Part shown: positions 13,301 to 22,579 of the stretch, in pieces
Position numbering within the stretch: position 1 is the stretch's first letter
How the letters are laid out: each line of letters opens with the position of its first letter
IMG/VR virus record: IMGVR_UViG_3300021432_000031
Location: 1 to 29,676 of that record
DNA length: 29,676 nucleotides
Strand: one strand, 5' to 3'
Source: a virus
Program-made: the position numbers and the translations under genes
The notes under the pieces: model-generated
Database searches by the model: none
What the model saw: the letters and a program-made list of their open reading frames with translations, nothing else
Told to the model about the DNA's origin: nothing

Positions 13301-16168
13301 CCCCTCCAGATCGCGTTCCGCCTTTAGCTGCCCTAGGGCCTGAACTAAGGAGTCCCCAGACTGGTAGCCAAAGAGTCTAGCCATATCATCAGGGTTAGCG
13401 CCACCGCTAGCGTAATAGTCAGGAGATAGGCTTCGAATCTGCTCATCGGTTAAGGCTCCTTTATCGAGTTTGAAAGCCCCAGCCTTACGGCCCTCGAGAA
13501 TGCCCTCACGGAGGTAGCGGTCGGCGGCGATCACTGGACGGCGATAGACGCCTTCGCGGACCTCGGACCGAACGGTCTTCTGGTTCTCTTTCCACTCCGC
13601 GGTCTGCCGCTTGCGCTCATCTTCGAGCGCCTTGCTCTCAACGTGCTTGGCCTCAACCTCTTGCTGCCTCTCGATCAGGCCCATGTACTTGCGTAGGTCG
13701 TCGGCCTTGAGCCCGACGGTAGCGGGGGTCTTGAAGGCCTTACGATCTTCGATAGGCTCGGCCCCTAAGGCCTCCCCTCCTCGCCTCGTTACCTTGTTAG
13801 CTTCCTCGAACGCCTCACCGATCCGCATCATCCCGTCAAGGACAGTAGGAGGAACCTTCACCCCCGTTAGGCGCTGGACTAAGTTAGCAACAATCTGCTT
13901 CACCGCGTCCCAGACCGAGGACGATTTCGCGTTCAGCCCAAGGCGCCCAGCGAGTTCGTTTGATAGCGGGGTGGTAGCGAGGACTTCCTGGAACCGTGGG
14001 TTGGAGAAAGTCTCAGCAACGAACTCGTCTTCGTTCTTGAAAGCGTACTTATGAACCTCACGATCCTCAAAGGCGTTCTTGCTAAGCCACTTATCAGCCT
14101 CGCCCATTAAGCTCCCAACCATCTGCTTGATGGCGGGGAACTCCCTCATCTCGTTATAGGTCGCGGCGTGGGCGACTTCGTGGATCAGGATATGGGTCGC
14201 GACATCATGCCCAAGCATCCCACTCGCAGCATCTTCGCGCATTATTATCGCGTGCTGATCAGGGTAGTAAAACCCTGGAGTGTTCGGCCGGACTCTAACG
14301 TTCTTATTAAGCTCCTTCATCAAGTTGTTAGGGGCAACCCAGATCGGGGTATCACCAGCGAGCTTATCAAGGCGATTGTGAAAGAACTCTGCAAGGGCGC
14401 GGGGGACGCCGGTTAGCTGGTCCTTATCAACAAGGGCCATCCCTTCTCGAGCGGGAAAGGTTTTGACGATACGGTCGCCGCTATCGGTGGTAAGGGTAGC
14501 GTCCTTAGCCGTCTCCGGGATCAACGACTGGGGCTGCTCTCGGAAGATCGGGTTCAGGCCCGCGGCGTCTCGGATGGAGGCCATAGCAGCGACGTGAGGA
14601 CCTTGGTTTATTGCCACACGCGTACGGGTTTGTTCTACACCAGCCGCTCCCCTCGCTCCAGTATCTCTATAGGCTGTGATGGACCTGGCTTCAGGAAACT
14701 GCCGAGCCAATTCGTCCCGCACTGCTTTGACACCTGCAATGCCCAAGGACCCACGGCCTTCTTCACTACCCATATAATCGACGTGAAGCTCCTTGCCACG
14801 ATCGGTTACTTGAATAGTTCCAGCGGCGTTGCCAGAGTCGTTGATGTTGAACACATGCTCGTTTGGGCCTTGATGCTCACCAACCCAAGTACCTTTCTCG
14901 AGAGTGATTGCGGGCTCTTCCTCTTCCTTCGGCTCCGCCGCCTTCCTCTCCGCTGCAAGCTCCCCCTCCGCCTGCGTCACGCCCCCTGGCATAGCCGCGA
15001 ACTTCTCTAGGAACTTCGCCTCCTCAGGGTTCTTATTCTGGAACAGAAACCAATCCGCGAGGGGGACCTGGACGTGGCCACCATGCCGCTCGGCTAACTG
15101 TAGCTCCTGCTCGAAGCCAGGGATATCCCCAAAGCGATCATCACCGGGGGTGGGGATATCTTCGCCGTAGAGGGATCGGACCGCGTCGGCTTGGAGTTCG
15201 ATGTGCCCAGGATTATGCGCGTTGACAAAGGCCTTGAACGACTCCGGGTCCCGCTCAATAGTGTTGGTGGCGTTAGCAGCCTGCCCTTGCTCCTTGAGGG
15301 ATTTGATAAATTCCTTCTGCTCGTCCTGCCTTACATCGTCGATGATCTTACTCACCCCAGGCGGTGGGACTTCCCCAGCCTTGAGATAAGGCGCGACCTT
15401 CTGTATCTCCTCGTGGAGCTTCGCTAACTCCCCTTGCCCTTGAATCAACGCCGCCCCATGCTCCATCAGCAAGGGGTTGATCGAGGCCATCGCGCCAGGA
15501 TCGGAGATCGCTTGGAGGAAGTTCTCAACCGAGTCGGACCCTGACTTGCCGGTTATGGTTTCGTACGATCGCCGGATGGATTGGATAACCGCGTTGATTA
15601 TGCCACCAGGGGCGCGAAAGGCGAGGTCCAAGGGGGCCCCAGCTATCGTCCCTAGGGCCATCAGGGCCCCCAACCCCGGATGAGCCTGGGCCTCTTCTAA
15701 GCTCCTTGGTGCATTGCCGAATAGGCCAGGTGGGCCGTACCCTTCTCCAAAGTCCTTGGCCGCTTGCACTACGCTGGTCCCCAACCTTCCCGCCGGGGTG
15801 GCTTGGAGAGCCTGCGAGAACGCGTCCAGTTGCCCCCAGTCGTCGTTGGAAATCTTCGACCCGAGAGGGTGGGTTTGGATATAGTCCCGGATGAAGGGGT
15901 TATTGTCGAGGATTTGGGAAGTCAGCGCCGCCTTGTGTTGCTGCTCAAAGCTCTCAAGGTTCCCATAGACAAGCCCGGGTCCAGCGCCAGTGGCCTCAGC
16001 CAACTGCTGGGCCCGAGCGGCGTCATCGGGGTTCGCCTCAAGGTCATTGATCGCCCCAACCGTCGCCCTACGGCGCTGGTTCAGGACATAGGCGGCGGGG
16101 TTTAGATTGAGGACGTTATCCTCATCAAGCCCACCGTCGTACTCTTGGTCAAGGTCCTGTTGCGCCAT
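10331..16168 (-). CDS. Giant internal virion/ejection protein with metallopeptidase motif (T7 gp16 position)
   Basis: This 1945-residue protein has an acidic N-terminus (MAQQDLDQEYDGGLDED). Recognisable parts include a Gly/Ala-rich hydrophobic stretch near 165-200, a polyvalent-protein module ending VQVPLADWF near 370, and a domain around 440-510 with ELHVDYMG and SITAYRDTGARG that resembles a GNAT-like or polyvalent-protein-associated domain. A zinc peptidase motif HEVAH lies at 663-667 within THILIHEVAHAATYNEM, followed by DEFVAETFSNPRFQEVL. Long charged helical regions follow, with a hydrophobic segment near 1793-1812 (ILPIMGGVAVFGLAVGLIEHL). By position after gp11- to gp15-like genes it should be the protein ejected into the host envelope at infection. 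T7 gp16 is about 1318 residues, so this one is much longer. Peptidase activity is inferred from the motif. Confidence 0.75.
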   Translation of the reverse strand: MAQQDLDQEYDGGLDEDNVLNLNPAAYVLNQRRRATVGAINDLEANPDDAARAQQLAEATGAGPGLVYGNLESFEQQHKAALTSQILDNNPFIRDYIQTHPLGSKISNDDWGQLDAFSQALQATPAGRLGTSVVQAAKDFGEGYGPPGLFGNAPRSLEEAQAHPGLGALMALGTIAGAPLDLAFRAPGGIINAVIQSIRRSYETITGKSGSDSVENFLQAISDPGAMASINPLLMEHGAALIQGQGELAKLHEEIQKVAPYLKAGEVPPPGVSKIIDDVRQDEQKEFIKSLKEQGQAANATNTIERDPESFKAFVNAHNPGHIELQADAVRSLYGEDIPTPGDDRFGDIPGFEQELQLAERHGGHVQVPLADWFLFQNKNPEEAKFLEKFAAMPGGVTQAEGELAAERKAAEPKEEEEPAITLEKGTWVGEHQGPNEHVFNINDSGNAAGTIQVTDRGKELHVDYMGSEEGRGSLGIAGVKAVRDELARQFPEARSITAYRDTGARGAAGVEQTRTRVAINQGPHVAAMASIRDAAGLNPIFREQPQSLIPETAKDATLTTDSGDRIVKTFPAREGMALVDKDQLTGVPRALAEFFHNRLDKLAGDTPIWVAPNNLMKELNKNVRVRPNTPGFYYPDQHAIIMREDAASGMLGHDVATHILIHEVAHAATYNEMREFPAIKQMVGSLMGEADKWLSKNAFEDREVHKYAFKNEDEFVAETFSNPRFQEVLATTPLSNELAGRLGLNAKSSSVWDAVKQIVANLVQRLTGVKVPPTVLDGMMRIGEAFEEANKVTRRGGEALGAEPIEDRKAFKTPATVGLKADDLRKYMGLIERQQEVEAKHVESKALEDERKRQTAEWKENQKTVRSEVREGVYRRPVIAADRYLREGILEGRKAGAFKLDKGALTDEQIRSLSPDYYASGGANPDDMARLFGYQSGDSLVQALGQLKAERDLEGLTPQAHISKMVSVATEHEMQRRYGDLEENILREAKEHVFSPSQIDILADETIHLASLAKSELPITKEDLLKGARQVFNASPLRAISSKAFEASSGRAGQAVQDALLKGDYRAALKAKQEQANAAIYANLALKFEKGLKRFKETDAPRWGRREPPGVPQEDAVWMHQILLQVLGPDGIQTSRQDLERRKEMSSRYANLREYVEARNRANGTASTDPDNPPVTHTLNVLPELFSTNWPGKDFEGLSTAEFQGVYDSLKSINHYGHEANKYTVKGNKIDLANVVSGLVERLKAAVDNKPAVQGAHEESKFRTIGSLLLNTETWLNRLDLGNRQGPFNQLIMRPITEGQNYLRQLNRDFAAKWKDLGPFPDFNKKLTNTLFRTDDGRFIDMTKGHAYAVLQNMGNALQRRKLIDGWNISKDQDVGEQMVWHWLQNTAGMGPEDLKRAQRMGKVYSDAFTLAEHAYVHTAGVAPARIELYKVRTPWGDADEWYHPLIADPLRHSSKMTVDDMMGDSGFWKPSPASGYTKTRTGARYPLDLSFESAAFKLKQILNDAAMRIPITEVSKIVYNKKFMEAFKEYYGPEYHSALDAWMKDAAGNRQWQPANMRALDRWVNSLAQNMSTMMIGFNPGTVAKHGLTAGIFSSWEVGLGNWASSMLHMIHELPGSRERWKFAMDNSEEIRNRLHNVQDTIVAQNKELFRTQKNRAFDATRVKLESFRDAVNWWGHAPVGAGDLLSAVSMWDAEYRRLNKADPDMTHGDLVYAADTAVRRTHGSSILTNRSAVQRHQSPFVRLIMPFYTFLSNALQRNYELAWKAKLATQGRELPEMPGFLEEKFEAGPQHILPIMGGVAVFGLAVGLIEHLISGQPKKSDESEGAHLAKMLLRGYPAQVPLVRDVSNYLIDGHDPSIGLYGTLAQDVKKSLSTKSYDYRTNPGKTFRTAADVLSLSTGLTTQSTDKLGEYLINVLAGKEHPKGFGDLWKGVRTGTQQEPRR

Positions 16169-17936
16169 CGCCCTTAGCTTTCTTGTAGAACTGATCCCAT
16201 TGCTTCCGGACTATGTACATCCGGATTTCGCTATCACTCGGCTGGTAGCCAGAGCGGGCGTCAGGTCGGGTGGCCTCCTCCTGCTGCAACGCCGACCGGG
16301 CCTCGTTCATCACCGGCTCAGGGATCGTTCTTTCGAACTCTGGCTCGTCACGGTTCCCCATTAGCCCATGGAACCAGGTCCCTTCGGAGGTGGAGTGGGT
16401 CGCGAGCAGGGGCTTGGCGATCTTCTCGTCGAACTCCTGCGGGGTGGGGAAGTGCTTATTCGTTTCTTGAAAGGACTCAAGCGCCTGGGCCAGGGAGCCG
16501 ACGTACATGTTGTAGTTCTTAACCCGGTCGCTGGTTGGGTCCTCAGTCCGCGAAGGGGCAAAGCGAACGCCGAGTTCACCGAGTTCCTGACCGTGGGTGG
16601 TCTTCATCCATTGAAGCGCGCGGGTGACCTGGGGATTGGCCTGAGGGTTCGCGACTAGCTGCTTGCGGACGTTAAGCAAGTCCCCCCGCTGCTCACGGGT
16701 CAGGTGGAGATCGGGGTCGTATAGGTCGGTGTCGAGGAACCTATCTGGGTTATGCCGCGCGGCTCCGTAGAGGGCCTGCCAGTTGTTGTACCCAACATCT
16801 GCATCATGCTTGGCCCAATGCTGAGCGAGCATCTCAGGGATTTTGTCCTGGGCCGCAGAGGGGAGGGCCTTGATAGCCATGCCGACTTGTGGATCAGCGA
16901 GGAGCTCCTGGCTCGTATGGAATTTATCCGAATGGATCGCGTCCATCAGGGTTCCCATATTCGTGCGGTTCTGGTCCGTCGTGATCGACTTGTCATAGAT
17001 GGACTTCGACCGGATCGCCGTCCGAAGGTCCTTCTCGAAGAGCGGATCGTTGAGGGTGACCTTCGGGTCTTGGGAGACCTTATGGGCCTCGGCGTCCATA
17101 TCCGCAAGGGACTTCCCACCAGGGCCGAAGATCGCGGTGGCTTGGTTCTGAACGCCGACCGCGCGGTTGTGGAGATAGATATTATCCAGCGCCCGATCGG
17201 CAGAGGCTTGATCGATTTCGTTATTCTTGATCGCCGCTTGGAGAGTGCCATAGGCCTTGATCGGGTCCTGCATCGCCTGCTGGTTGATCTGGCCAAGGCG
17301 ATTGGCGCTTTGCTGTTTTAGGACGAAGGCCTGCCGTTCAGGCTCACTCCATCCCCTGGCCTGAGCGATGGTATGAGACCCCTCCTCAATGGTGGTGTTC
17401 TTGGCCGAGCGTTCGGACTCGCTAAAGGGATTGACGTAGGCCTTGGTGGTGTTGTCGATCTGAGCCTGAGCGGTGCCAACGACGTAGTTCTTAAACTGCT
17501 CACCCGCGTGCGCGGCAGAAGAGAAGGTGATCCGGTTCTGAAAGCTCGCGGCCTCTTGGTCAAAATACTTTTGGGCCATCGGGGACGAAAGGGTCCCACG
17601 CATATCAGTGCGAAGGTCCCCGATCGCTTTTAGGTGCCCAGGTAACGCGTTCTTCGCATCGACCCCTTCAAGGGAGTCGAAGTCCGCCTGTCGCTGGGCG
17701 GCCTGGGTGGTGAAGTCGACGACCTTGTTCCTGGCCTCGGTCTCATTCGCAAGGTCTTGAAGCGCGATCGCGCGGGTGAAGAGTTCGTCACCGACCTTTT
17801 CACCGGTGGTGCCTAGGTGCTGGAGCGCGGCCCCTACGTTCTCGCCAAAGGCAGCGCCGGGGGTCTGGACGCTGATCTGCTCCCCAGGCGACTGGGGCTG
17901 AATGTCAGGGACTGGGTTGTATGGAACGCGGGGCAT
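16149..17936 (-). CDS. Internal virion protein (T7 gp15 position)
   Basis: The product has 595 residues. The start at 17936 (MPRVPYNPVPDIQPQSPG) follows the upstream stop by two bases; an in-frame extension to 17975 would overlap the previous gene. After a Pro-rich N-terminus and TPGAAFGENVGAAL, almost the whole protein is helical, rich in Gln, Ala, Asp and Lys, with many heptad-like stretches and no membrane helix. This is the profile of gp15-type core proteins that form the ejection channel with gp14 and gp16 in podoviruses. The assignment rests on gene order and composition. Its 3' end overlaps the giant protein gene by 20 bases. Confidence 0.7.
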   Translation of the reverse strand: MPRVPYNPVPDIQPQSPGEQISVQTPGAAFGENVGAALQHLGTTGEKVGDELFTRAIALQDLANETEARNKVVDFTTQAAQRQADFDSLEGVDAKNALPGHLKAIGDLRTDMRGTLSSPMAQKYFDQEAASFQNRITFSSAAHAGEQFKNYVVGTAQAQIDNTTKAYVNPFSESERSAKNTTIEEGSHTIAQARGWSEPERQAFVLKQQSANRLGQINQQAMQDPIKAYGTLQAAIKNNEIDQASADRALDNIYLHNRAVGVQNQATAIFGPGGKSLADMDAEAHKVSQDPKVTLNDPLFEKDLRTAIRSKSIYDKSITTDQNRTNMGTLMDAIHSDKFHTSQELLADPQVGMAIKALPSAAQDKIPEMLAQHWAKHDADVGYNNWQALYGAARHNPDRFLDTDLYDPDLHLTREQRGDLLNVRKQLVANPQANPQVTRALQWMKTTHGQELGELGVRFAPSRTEDPTSDRVKNYNMYVGSLAQALESFQETNKHFPTPQEFDEKIAKPLLATHSTSEGTWFHGLMGNRDEPEFERTIPEPVMNEARSALQQEEATRPDARSGYQPSDSEIRMYIVRKQWDQFYKKAKGDGATGP

Positions 17937-17938
17937 GG

Positions 17939-18472
17939 CTATGAAGTCCCAAAGCTCTGGCCGTACTGCATCCACTTACTCGCAACATTCCCGGCGCCGC
18001 CAACGATGGAGCTCACGGCGCCGATCTCGCCAGCCTCCTGAGAGGTGGCAGCGGCCACATCGTAGGCCCCAGCCTGGGCGACATCCTCGGCCCCTTTCAC
18101 CTCGAAGCCGTAGGCCCGCTTCGCTGCGTTGGCCCGGATCATGGCCTCGTTCTGTTGGCCTACAGCCGTCTCGCTCGCCACTACCCTCGCCGCAGACCCG
18201 GTGTTGACGTCTATATTCCCCGCTCCTATCCCCGCGCGCGTGGACCCGATCTGCTGACGGGTCTTGATCCCCGCCGTCGCCGCCTCAGACTCCCCCGCAG
18301 CCGTCGCGTACTGCGCATCCTGCTTCGCGACGGTGGCATTGACCTGTGCCACCCCCGCTTGATACTTGTACATGTTCGATTGGGCTTGGCCCTGAAACAG
18401 GCTCCCAAACGCGCCAAGCCCCGCGCCCGCAGCGGAGGTCCCTATCCCGGCAAGGGCTACTGGGCTAGCCAT
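17939..18472 (-). CDS. Internal virion protein (T7 gp14-like)
   Basis: This 177-residue protein has AGGAG upstream of the start at 18472 and overlaps the previous stop by 8 bases. The N-terminal 30 residues are hydrophobic and Gly/Ala-rich (VALAGIGTSAAGAGLGAFGSLF), then a long Ala/Gln/Glu-rich helical region runs to a second Gly/Ala/Val patch near 150-165. This matches gp14-type internal virion proteins (196 residues in T7), which insert in the outer membrane during genome ejection. The sequence contains a typical GxGNIDVNTGSA turn seen in related phage proteins. Function is by analogy. Confidence 0.72.
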   Translation of the reverse strand: MASPVALAGIGTSAAGAGLGAFGSLFQGQAQSNMYKYQAGVAQVNATVAKQDAQYATAAGESEAATAGIKTRQQIGSTRAGIGAGNIDVNTGSAARVVASETAVGQQNEAMIRANAAKRAYGFEVKGAEDVAQAGAYDVAAATSQEAGEIGAVSSIVGGAGNVASKWMQYGQSFGTS

Positions 18473-18890
18473 TCAATCGTCTCCTGATAGTGAATGGAAG
18501 CCATCTCCCATCGGGGTCGCCGAAGGCCCCTCCTAGCCACTTGATCCAGCGGATGGCCTTGCGGTCGTCGATGGCGGTGTTGCCGATGATCGTAGGCCAA
18601 TGCTCCAGGGCTTCTTTGATAAATAGCTGTGAGTGACGAACAAACAGAAACTTATGCTCCGCGGCGATGTCGGTGGTGAGTAGCCAGAGATAGGCGGTGG
18701 TCGAGAGGACCGTTGGTTGGATAAACCCCCACACGCAGGCGGGTTCGCCATCAACCAGCCCATAGTAAATCTCCGTACTCCTATACATCCACTCATTCAT
18801 CACCGACCAAGCCTCAGGCACATCGGCGACGGGGCTCCGTGCGAGGATCGATCGCATATCTTGCCCACGGTTCTGAACGATGTTGATCAT
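18465..18890 (-). CDS. T7 gp13-like protein (DUF2833), GNAT-like fold
   Basis: The product has 141 residues, close to the 138 of T7 gp13. The start at 18890 overlaps the nozzle stop as ATGA; a longer in-frame version to 18986 would lie inside the nozzle gene. Core segments are MINIVQNRGQDMRSIL, an acidic NEWMYRSTEIYYGLVDGEPACVWGF strand pair, LWLLTTDIAAEHKFLFVRHS, and IRWIKWLGGAFGD near the C-terminus. The arrangement fits the Phage_T7_Gp13/DUF2833 family, which has an acetyltransferase-like fold. In T7 the protein is needed for assembly of the internal core. Whether it acetylates anything is unknown. Gene order (nozzle, gp13, gp14, gp15, gp16) supports the call strongly. Confidence 0.75.
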   Translation of the reverse strand: MINIVQNRGQDMRSILARSPVADVPEAWSVMNEWMYRSTEIYYGLVDGEPACVWGFIQPTVLSTTAYLWLLTTDIAAEHKFLFVRHSQLFIKEALEHWPTIIGNTAIDDRKAIRWIKWLGGAFGDPDGRWLPFTIRRRLNG

Positions 18891-21800
18891 TTGGTATCGC
18901 CCATTGCTATCTCTGGCATGGCCCCCAGGACCGTGGCGGGGTAAGGAAGGTTCTGCTGGATGCAATAGTTCCCCGCCTCGTCCCATGCTTGGTCGATGAT
19001 CGTCCGCCCATCCCCGCTCACCAACCCAGTGACCTTCGCTGGCCCGTTGGAGGTGGTAGGGACGTTGCCGAGGACGAAGTCCTTCATCGCGGTCAGGGTC
19101 TGGAAGGTCTTACCAATGCTCAGACCTAAAGTATCCGCGACTCGTAAAGTTATACCAGTAATCTTCTTCCTCTTCCCCTGCACCGTCGGCTCGCCTAGAT
19201 CGAGCGGTAGCGTCTGCAATTGTGGTAAGTACGCAAGCCCCAGGGTGACCTTCGAGGCGGGGGCGCCTAAAGTAACTAAGCCAGTCCCGGAGACGGCAGA
19301 TGGTCCGACTGGGACACCGTCTGCCAGTCCAACTACAGACTGGCCTGCGAGCTGGGTTAGGCCAGTGACGGTTGTGGTTGGCATCCATAGAGTCCAGTCC
19401 GTTGTGTTAGGGATGGGCACGCCGGTATAGGGGTTGACGGCGGTGATGTTCTGGGTGATGGTACAGGCACAGACGCTTCCGGAGCTAACGATACCGATCG
19501 TGGCAATGCCGCCCCCGGTGCGGATTACGTCGCCGACGTTGCCGCTGTTCAGGCCGATGTTCGTGGAGAAGGTGAACAAGGCCGGGCCGGAAGCGGAGTC
19601 TACGGTTAGCGTAACGCCGTTGAAGCCGTTGTTCTGGGACAGCACGCCGGGGCTACCCGCGAAGACGGGGAGGGTTTGCAGACCGCAGTCCACCGACCAA
19701 GCATCCTCGTAGCCGTAAGGGAAGTAGCGATCGGCCATCCGTTCGACGTAGCCGACCTGTGGACCGAGGGTGGCGAAGGGGTTGGTGTAGGTGAAGGGGC
19801 CGAAGGTGTTCATTGTCACCGAGGGGAGGACTGGCTCGGTGATTAACGTAGCGAAGTATATCTCATCCATGTTACTATTCGGCCCACTAGGCCCGGCCGT
19901 AGTTGGGAAGTTAATTCCACCAACACCAGTGTTAGGGTTGGCAGCGGGGTTACCATTCCACGGCCCTCCAGCGACCGCCATCCAAACCAGCGCGTTTGTT
20001 GCATCCAATGCTACCCTAAGGATTTGTCCGTTGAAATTACCAAGCGAGAATTGAAGCACTGGATGGCCAGTAGAACCAACGAAGACTTCGCCATTACCAG
20101 CGGATATAACCACAGCGGTGCTCGCGCTAAGATCAATAACCGATATCTCATCCCCTGGTTGGTCGTAATCAGAACTAACTGCAAACTCAGCGTAGATTTG
20201 CCCGGAGCGATAGAAGGCTGTGGCGATCGTGAACCCCGTTGCGGGGGCTGTTAGCGTTGCGGTATGGGCGGCGTTGGTGAGGGTAAGGTTGACCGTCTCG
20301 ACGATGTCCCAGGTGTTGTCTAGCTGAACATTTGGAAGATAAGTCTGCCGAAAGACGATGACGTAGACAGCGTCGACGATATTCCCATTCACATTCTCGA
20401 TGACTGAGGCGACCGATTTGAACTGGCCGTTGGTGTCATGATGGGCCCAACCGATGAGCTCCTGCTCCTTAACGTACCCCAGCGACAGCATCTCCCCATC
20501 GTTCCGAACTGCCCAAAGGGTCTTGAAAGGCTCCTCGCTCCAAGCCCAATCGAGCATGTAATAGCCGAAGAAGAGATGGTTGGAGAAGACGGAGATGTCG
20601 GACCCGGTGAAGATTTGGGCGTAGAGATTGTAGGTCAGGTCGCGGACGTAGTTGCCCTTGTTGGTCCCGTAGAGGACATCCATGTTGATCTTGATCGGGC
20701 GGAGATCGTTGGCCCCGTTGAAGCCTTGGGGTTGGGCAGTTTGGTCTGATGGCGTGATGGGGGTTTGGGTCGAGATGCCCCCACCGCCGTTGATCAACCA
20801 CGCGCCCTTGCCGGTGAAGGCGATGATCCCTGTCGGGACGGGGGTGAGGTTGCGGATGTCGTTGAGTTCCTCGGCGATGATTGTCCCGGCGATCGCGTCG
20901 TCGTCTTCGCTCGGGTTGGAGATGTTGAAGTTGTAGAAGGCCCCAGGTTGGGACATGTTGTAGGATTGGATGGCCTGCGGTTGCCCGGCGAACATCAAGC
21001 GCTCTTGGATGAACCCTGGGACGCCGGGGTTGCCTGAGGAGACCATGCCCAGCACCGCTGTGGCGGCTGCGGCTCCTGCGGAGAAAGCGACAGCCGGAAC
21101 GGTGGTGTAGCCAGAGCCCCCTGAGATCATCCCTGCGGCGACGATGGCGAAGGTGACGTTCAAGACCAGCCCTGTCCCAGTCCCAGAGGTGCTTGCTTGG
21201 GAAAGGGTGCCGAATAAGCCGGTGAATGGGAACTGGAAAGCGTGTACCACGGTGTAGGTGGACACTGAGCCGCCACCGCCAACACCGGTGATCTGGATCA
21301 CGCCTACGAGGTTGAAGTTGACGAAATCATTAACCGCATAGCCGTTACCGGCGGCGTTCACCGAACTGGTCAGGAGTTGGAAGATCGGGTACGCGGTCGC
21401 CTGCGCACCTGCGAGCGGCGCTGCGATTGTGAGGGTTGGGGCGGCGCCTGGCCCGTACGATCCGCCATTGGTGATGGTAAGGGAGGTCACCGGCGAGCCG
21501 AGGAAGGGGTTCTCTTCAATCGGTATAGACTGCGAGAAGTCTGGTGGGATGCCGGGTGGGGAATTGTTGAAGGATGTCCCAGTGCAGTTGCCGACGAAGC
21601 CGAAGGGCGAGCCATTCGGAACGGGGATGTTCGCGCTTGGGGAGGTGAAGTAGACGTTGTAGCTCGATGCCCCAGGTACTACATTCCAAGTTAGTTCTAA
21701 GTTTACCGACCCTGCAGCGAGTTCACCAGTGTTGGAGACGGTGGCGATTGCCGAGGCCGCGCTCTCTTGACCATTCGCATCTACCGCTGTAACGCACGCG

Positions 21801-22579
21801 GCGTAGAACCAGCCCGAGCCTGTGCCAAAGGCCGACATGGCGACGCCGGTTGGGGTCGCAATAGTCGGCCCGAACTGAATGCTGTTTATGGTCCAGTTCG
21901 TCGCAGCGGTTTCGGTCAGGACCTGAGCCGGGTAGTTAGGATGGCAGATGATAAGGGAGGTGACATTCTGGACGAACTTGAGCCCGGGGTTGCCGGTGAG
22001 GGGGTTGGGGAACAAGTCGCTGGCGAGGTAGGGGGAGGTGATAGTGTAAACGCGTTGGAGTTGGCCGCCTGAGGTCCAGGTCCCGGTGAAGGTAACGGGG
22101 TTGCCTTGGAGATCGACGACGGTCACTGCCGGGCCGAAGACAACGGAGACTTGGAAGTAGTTGCCATTGACGTTGGTCAACCCGCCCCAGCCGGTGGCGT
22201 AGACCCAATCCCCCGGGACCCAAGGGGGATCAGCGGTGAGATCAAAGAGATCGCCAGCAGCGCCACCGCCAGCAGCGAAGAAGGGGGCTTCAAGGACCGC
22301 CGCCCCGTTGGAGTAGAAGCGAATGTAGTTCTGGCCAAACTCGAGGACGTAGCTGAGGGTTGAAGAGGGTTGGAAGGGGATTAAGCGCGCGCCAGAGGTT
22401 TTGCATTGGGCAATGAACTTCGTCCCCTGGCGGGTGGAGGCGCCCCCGCCGGAGTAGTCGACGTAGAAGTTGCGGAGGAGCGCCGCGCCGGACTTATACT
22501 TCTGGATATCGACCCGCGAACGGAGCTTAGGGGCCCACTCGCCAGAGCCGAAGGAGGTTTGGATGGTGGGTTGTGCCAT
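18887..22579 (-). CDS. Tail nozzle / tail tubular protein B-like (T7 gp12 position)
   Basis: This 1230-residue protein abuts the adaptor stop (TAG followed at once by ATG). Its N-terminus, SFGSGEWAPKLRSRVDIQKY followed by NFYVDYSGGGASTRQGTKFI, is the conserved opening of podovirus nozzle proteins. Residues about 241-317 resemble a fibronectin type III domain (WFYAACVTAVDANGQES and SSYNVYF). Residues about 365-512 form a Gly-rich beta insert with GxGYxxxD repeats. The normal nozzle sequence resumes with QERLMFAGQPQAIQSY and SEDDDAI. T7 gp12 has about 794 residues, so the extra length comes largely from these insertions. It would form the lower tail tube and may contribute to receptor contact. 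The 3' end overlaps the gp13-like start by 4 bases. Confidence 0.82.
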   Translation of the reverse strand: MAQPTIQTSFGSGEWAPKLRSRVDIQKYKSGAALLRNFYVDYSGGGASTRQGTKFIAQCKTSGARLIPFQPSSTLSYVLEFGQNYIRFYSNGAAVLEAPFFAAGGGAAGDLFDLTADPPWVPGDWVYATGWGGLTNVNGNYFQVSVVFGPAVTVVDLQGNPVTFTGTWTSGGQLQRVYTITSPYLASDLFPNPLTGNPGLKFVQNVTSLIICHPNYPAQVLTETAATNWTINSIQFGPTIATPTGVAMSAFGTGSGWFYAACVTAVDANGQESAASAIATVSNTGELAAGSVNLELTWNVVPGASSYNVYFTSPSANIPVPNGSPFGFVGNCTGTSFNNSPPGIPPDFSQSIPIEENPFLGSPVTSLTITNGGSYGPGAAPTLTIAAPLAGAQATAYPIFQLLTSSVNAAGNGYAVNDFVNFNLVGVIQITGVGGGGSVSTYTVVHAFQFPFTGLFGTLSQASTSGTGTGLVLNVTFAIVAAGMISGGSGYTTVPAVAFSAGAAAATAVLGMVSSGNPGVPGFIQERLMFAGQPQAIQSYNMSQPGAFYNFNISNPSEDDDAIAGTIIAEELNDIRNLTPVPTGIIAFTGKGAWLINGGGGISTQTPITPSDQTAQPQGFNGANDLRPIKINMDVLYGTNKGNYVRDLTYNLYAQIFTGSDISVFSNHLFFGYYMLDWAWSEEPFKTLWAVRNDGEMLSLGYVKEQELIGWAHHDTNGQFKSVASVIENVNGNIVDAVYVIVFRQTYLPNVQLDNTWDIVETVNLTLTNAAHTATLTAPATGFTIATAFYRSGQIYAEFAVSSDYDQPGDEISVIDLSASTAVVISAGNGEVFVGSTGHPVLQFSLGNFNGQILRVALDATNALVWMAVAGGPWNGNPAANPNTGVGGINFPTTAGPSGPNSNMDEIYFATLITEPVLPSVTMNTFGPFTYTNPFATLGPQVGYVERMADRYFPYGYEDAWSVDCGLQTLPVFAGSPGVLSQNNGFNGVTLTVDSASGPALFTFSTNIGLNSGNVGDVIRTGGGIATIGIVSSGSVCACTITQNITAVNPYTGVPIPNTTDWTLWMPTTTVTGLTQLAGQSVVGLADGVPVGPSAVSGTGLVTLGAPASKVTLGLAYLPQLQTLPLDLGEPTVQGKRKKITGITLRVADTLGLSIGKTFQTLTAMKDFVLGNVPTTSNGPAKVTGLVSGDGRTIIDQAWDEAGNYCIQQNLPYPATVLGAMPEIAMGDTK

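Noticed and set aside
13611-14054. Long open frames on the + strand opposite the giant virion protein
   Set aside because: They are antisense to a convincing 1945-residue gene, have low-complexity Ser/Arg-rich translations, and lack ribosome binding sites and homology I recognise.
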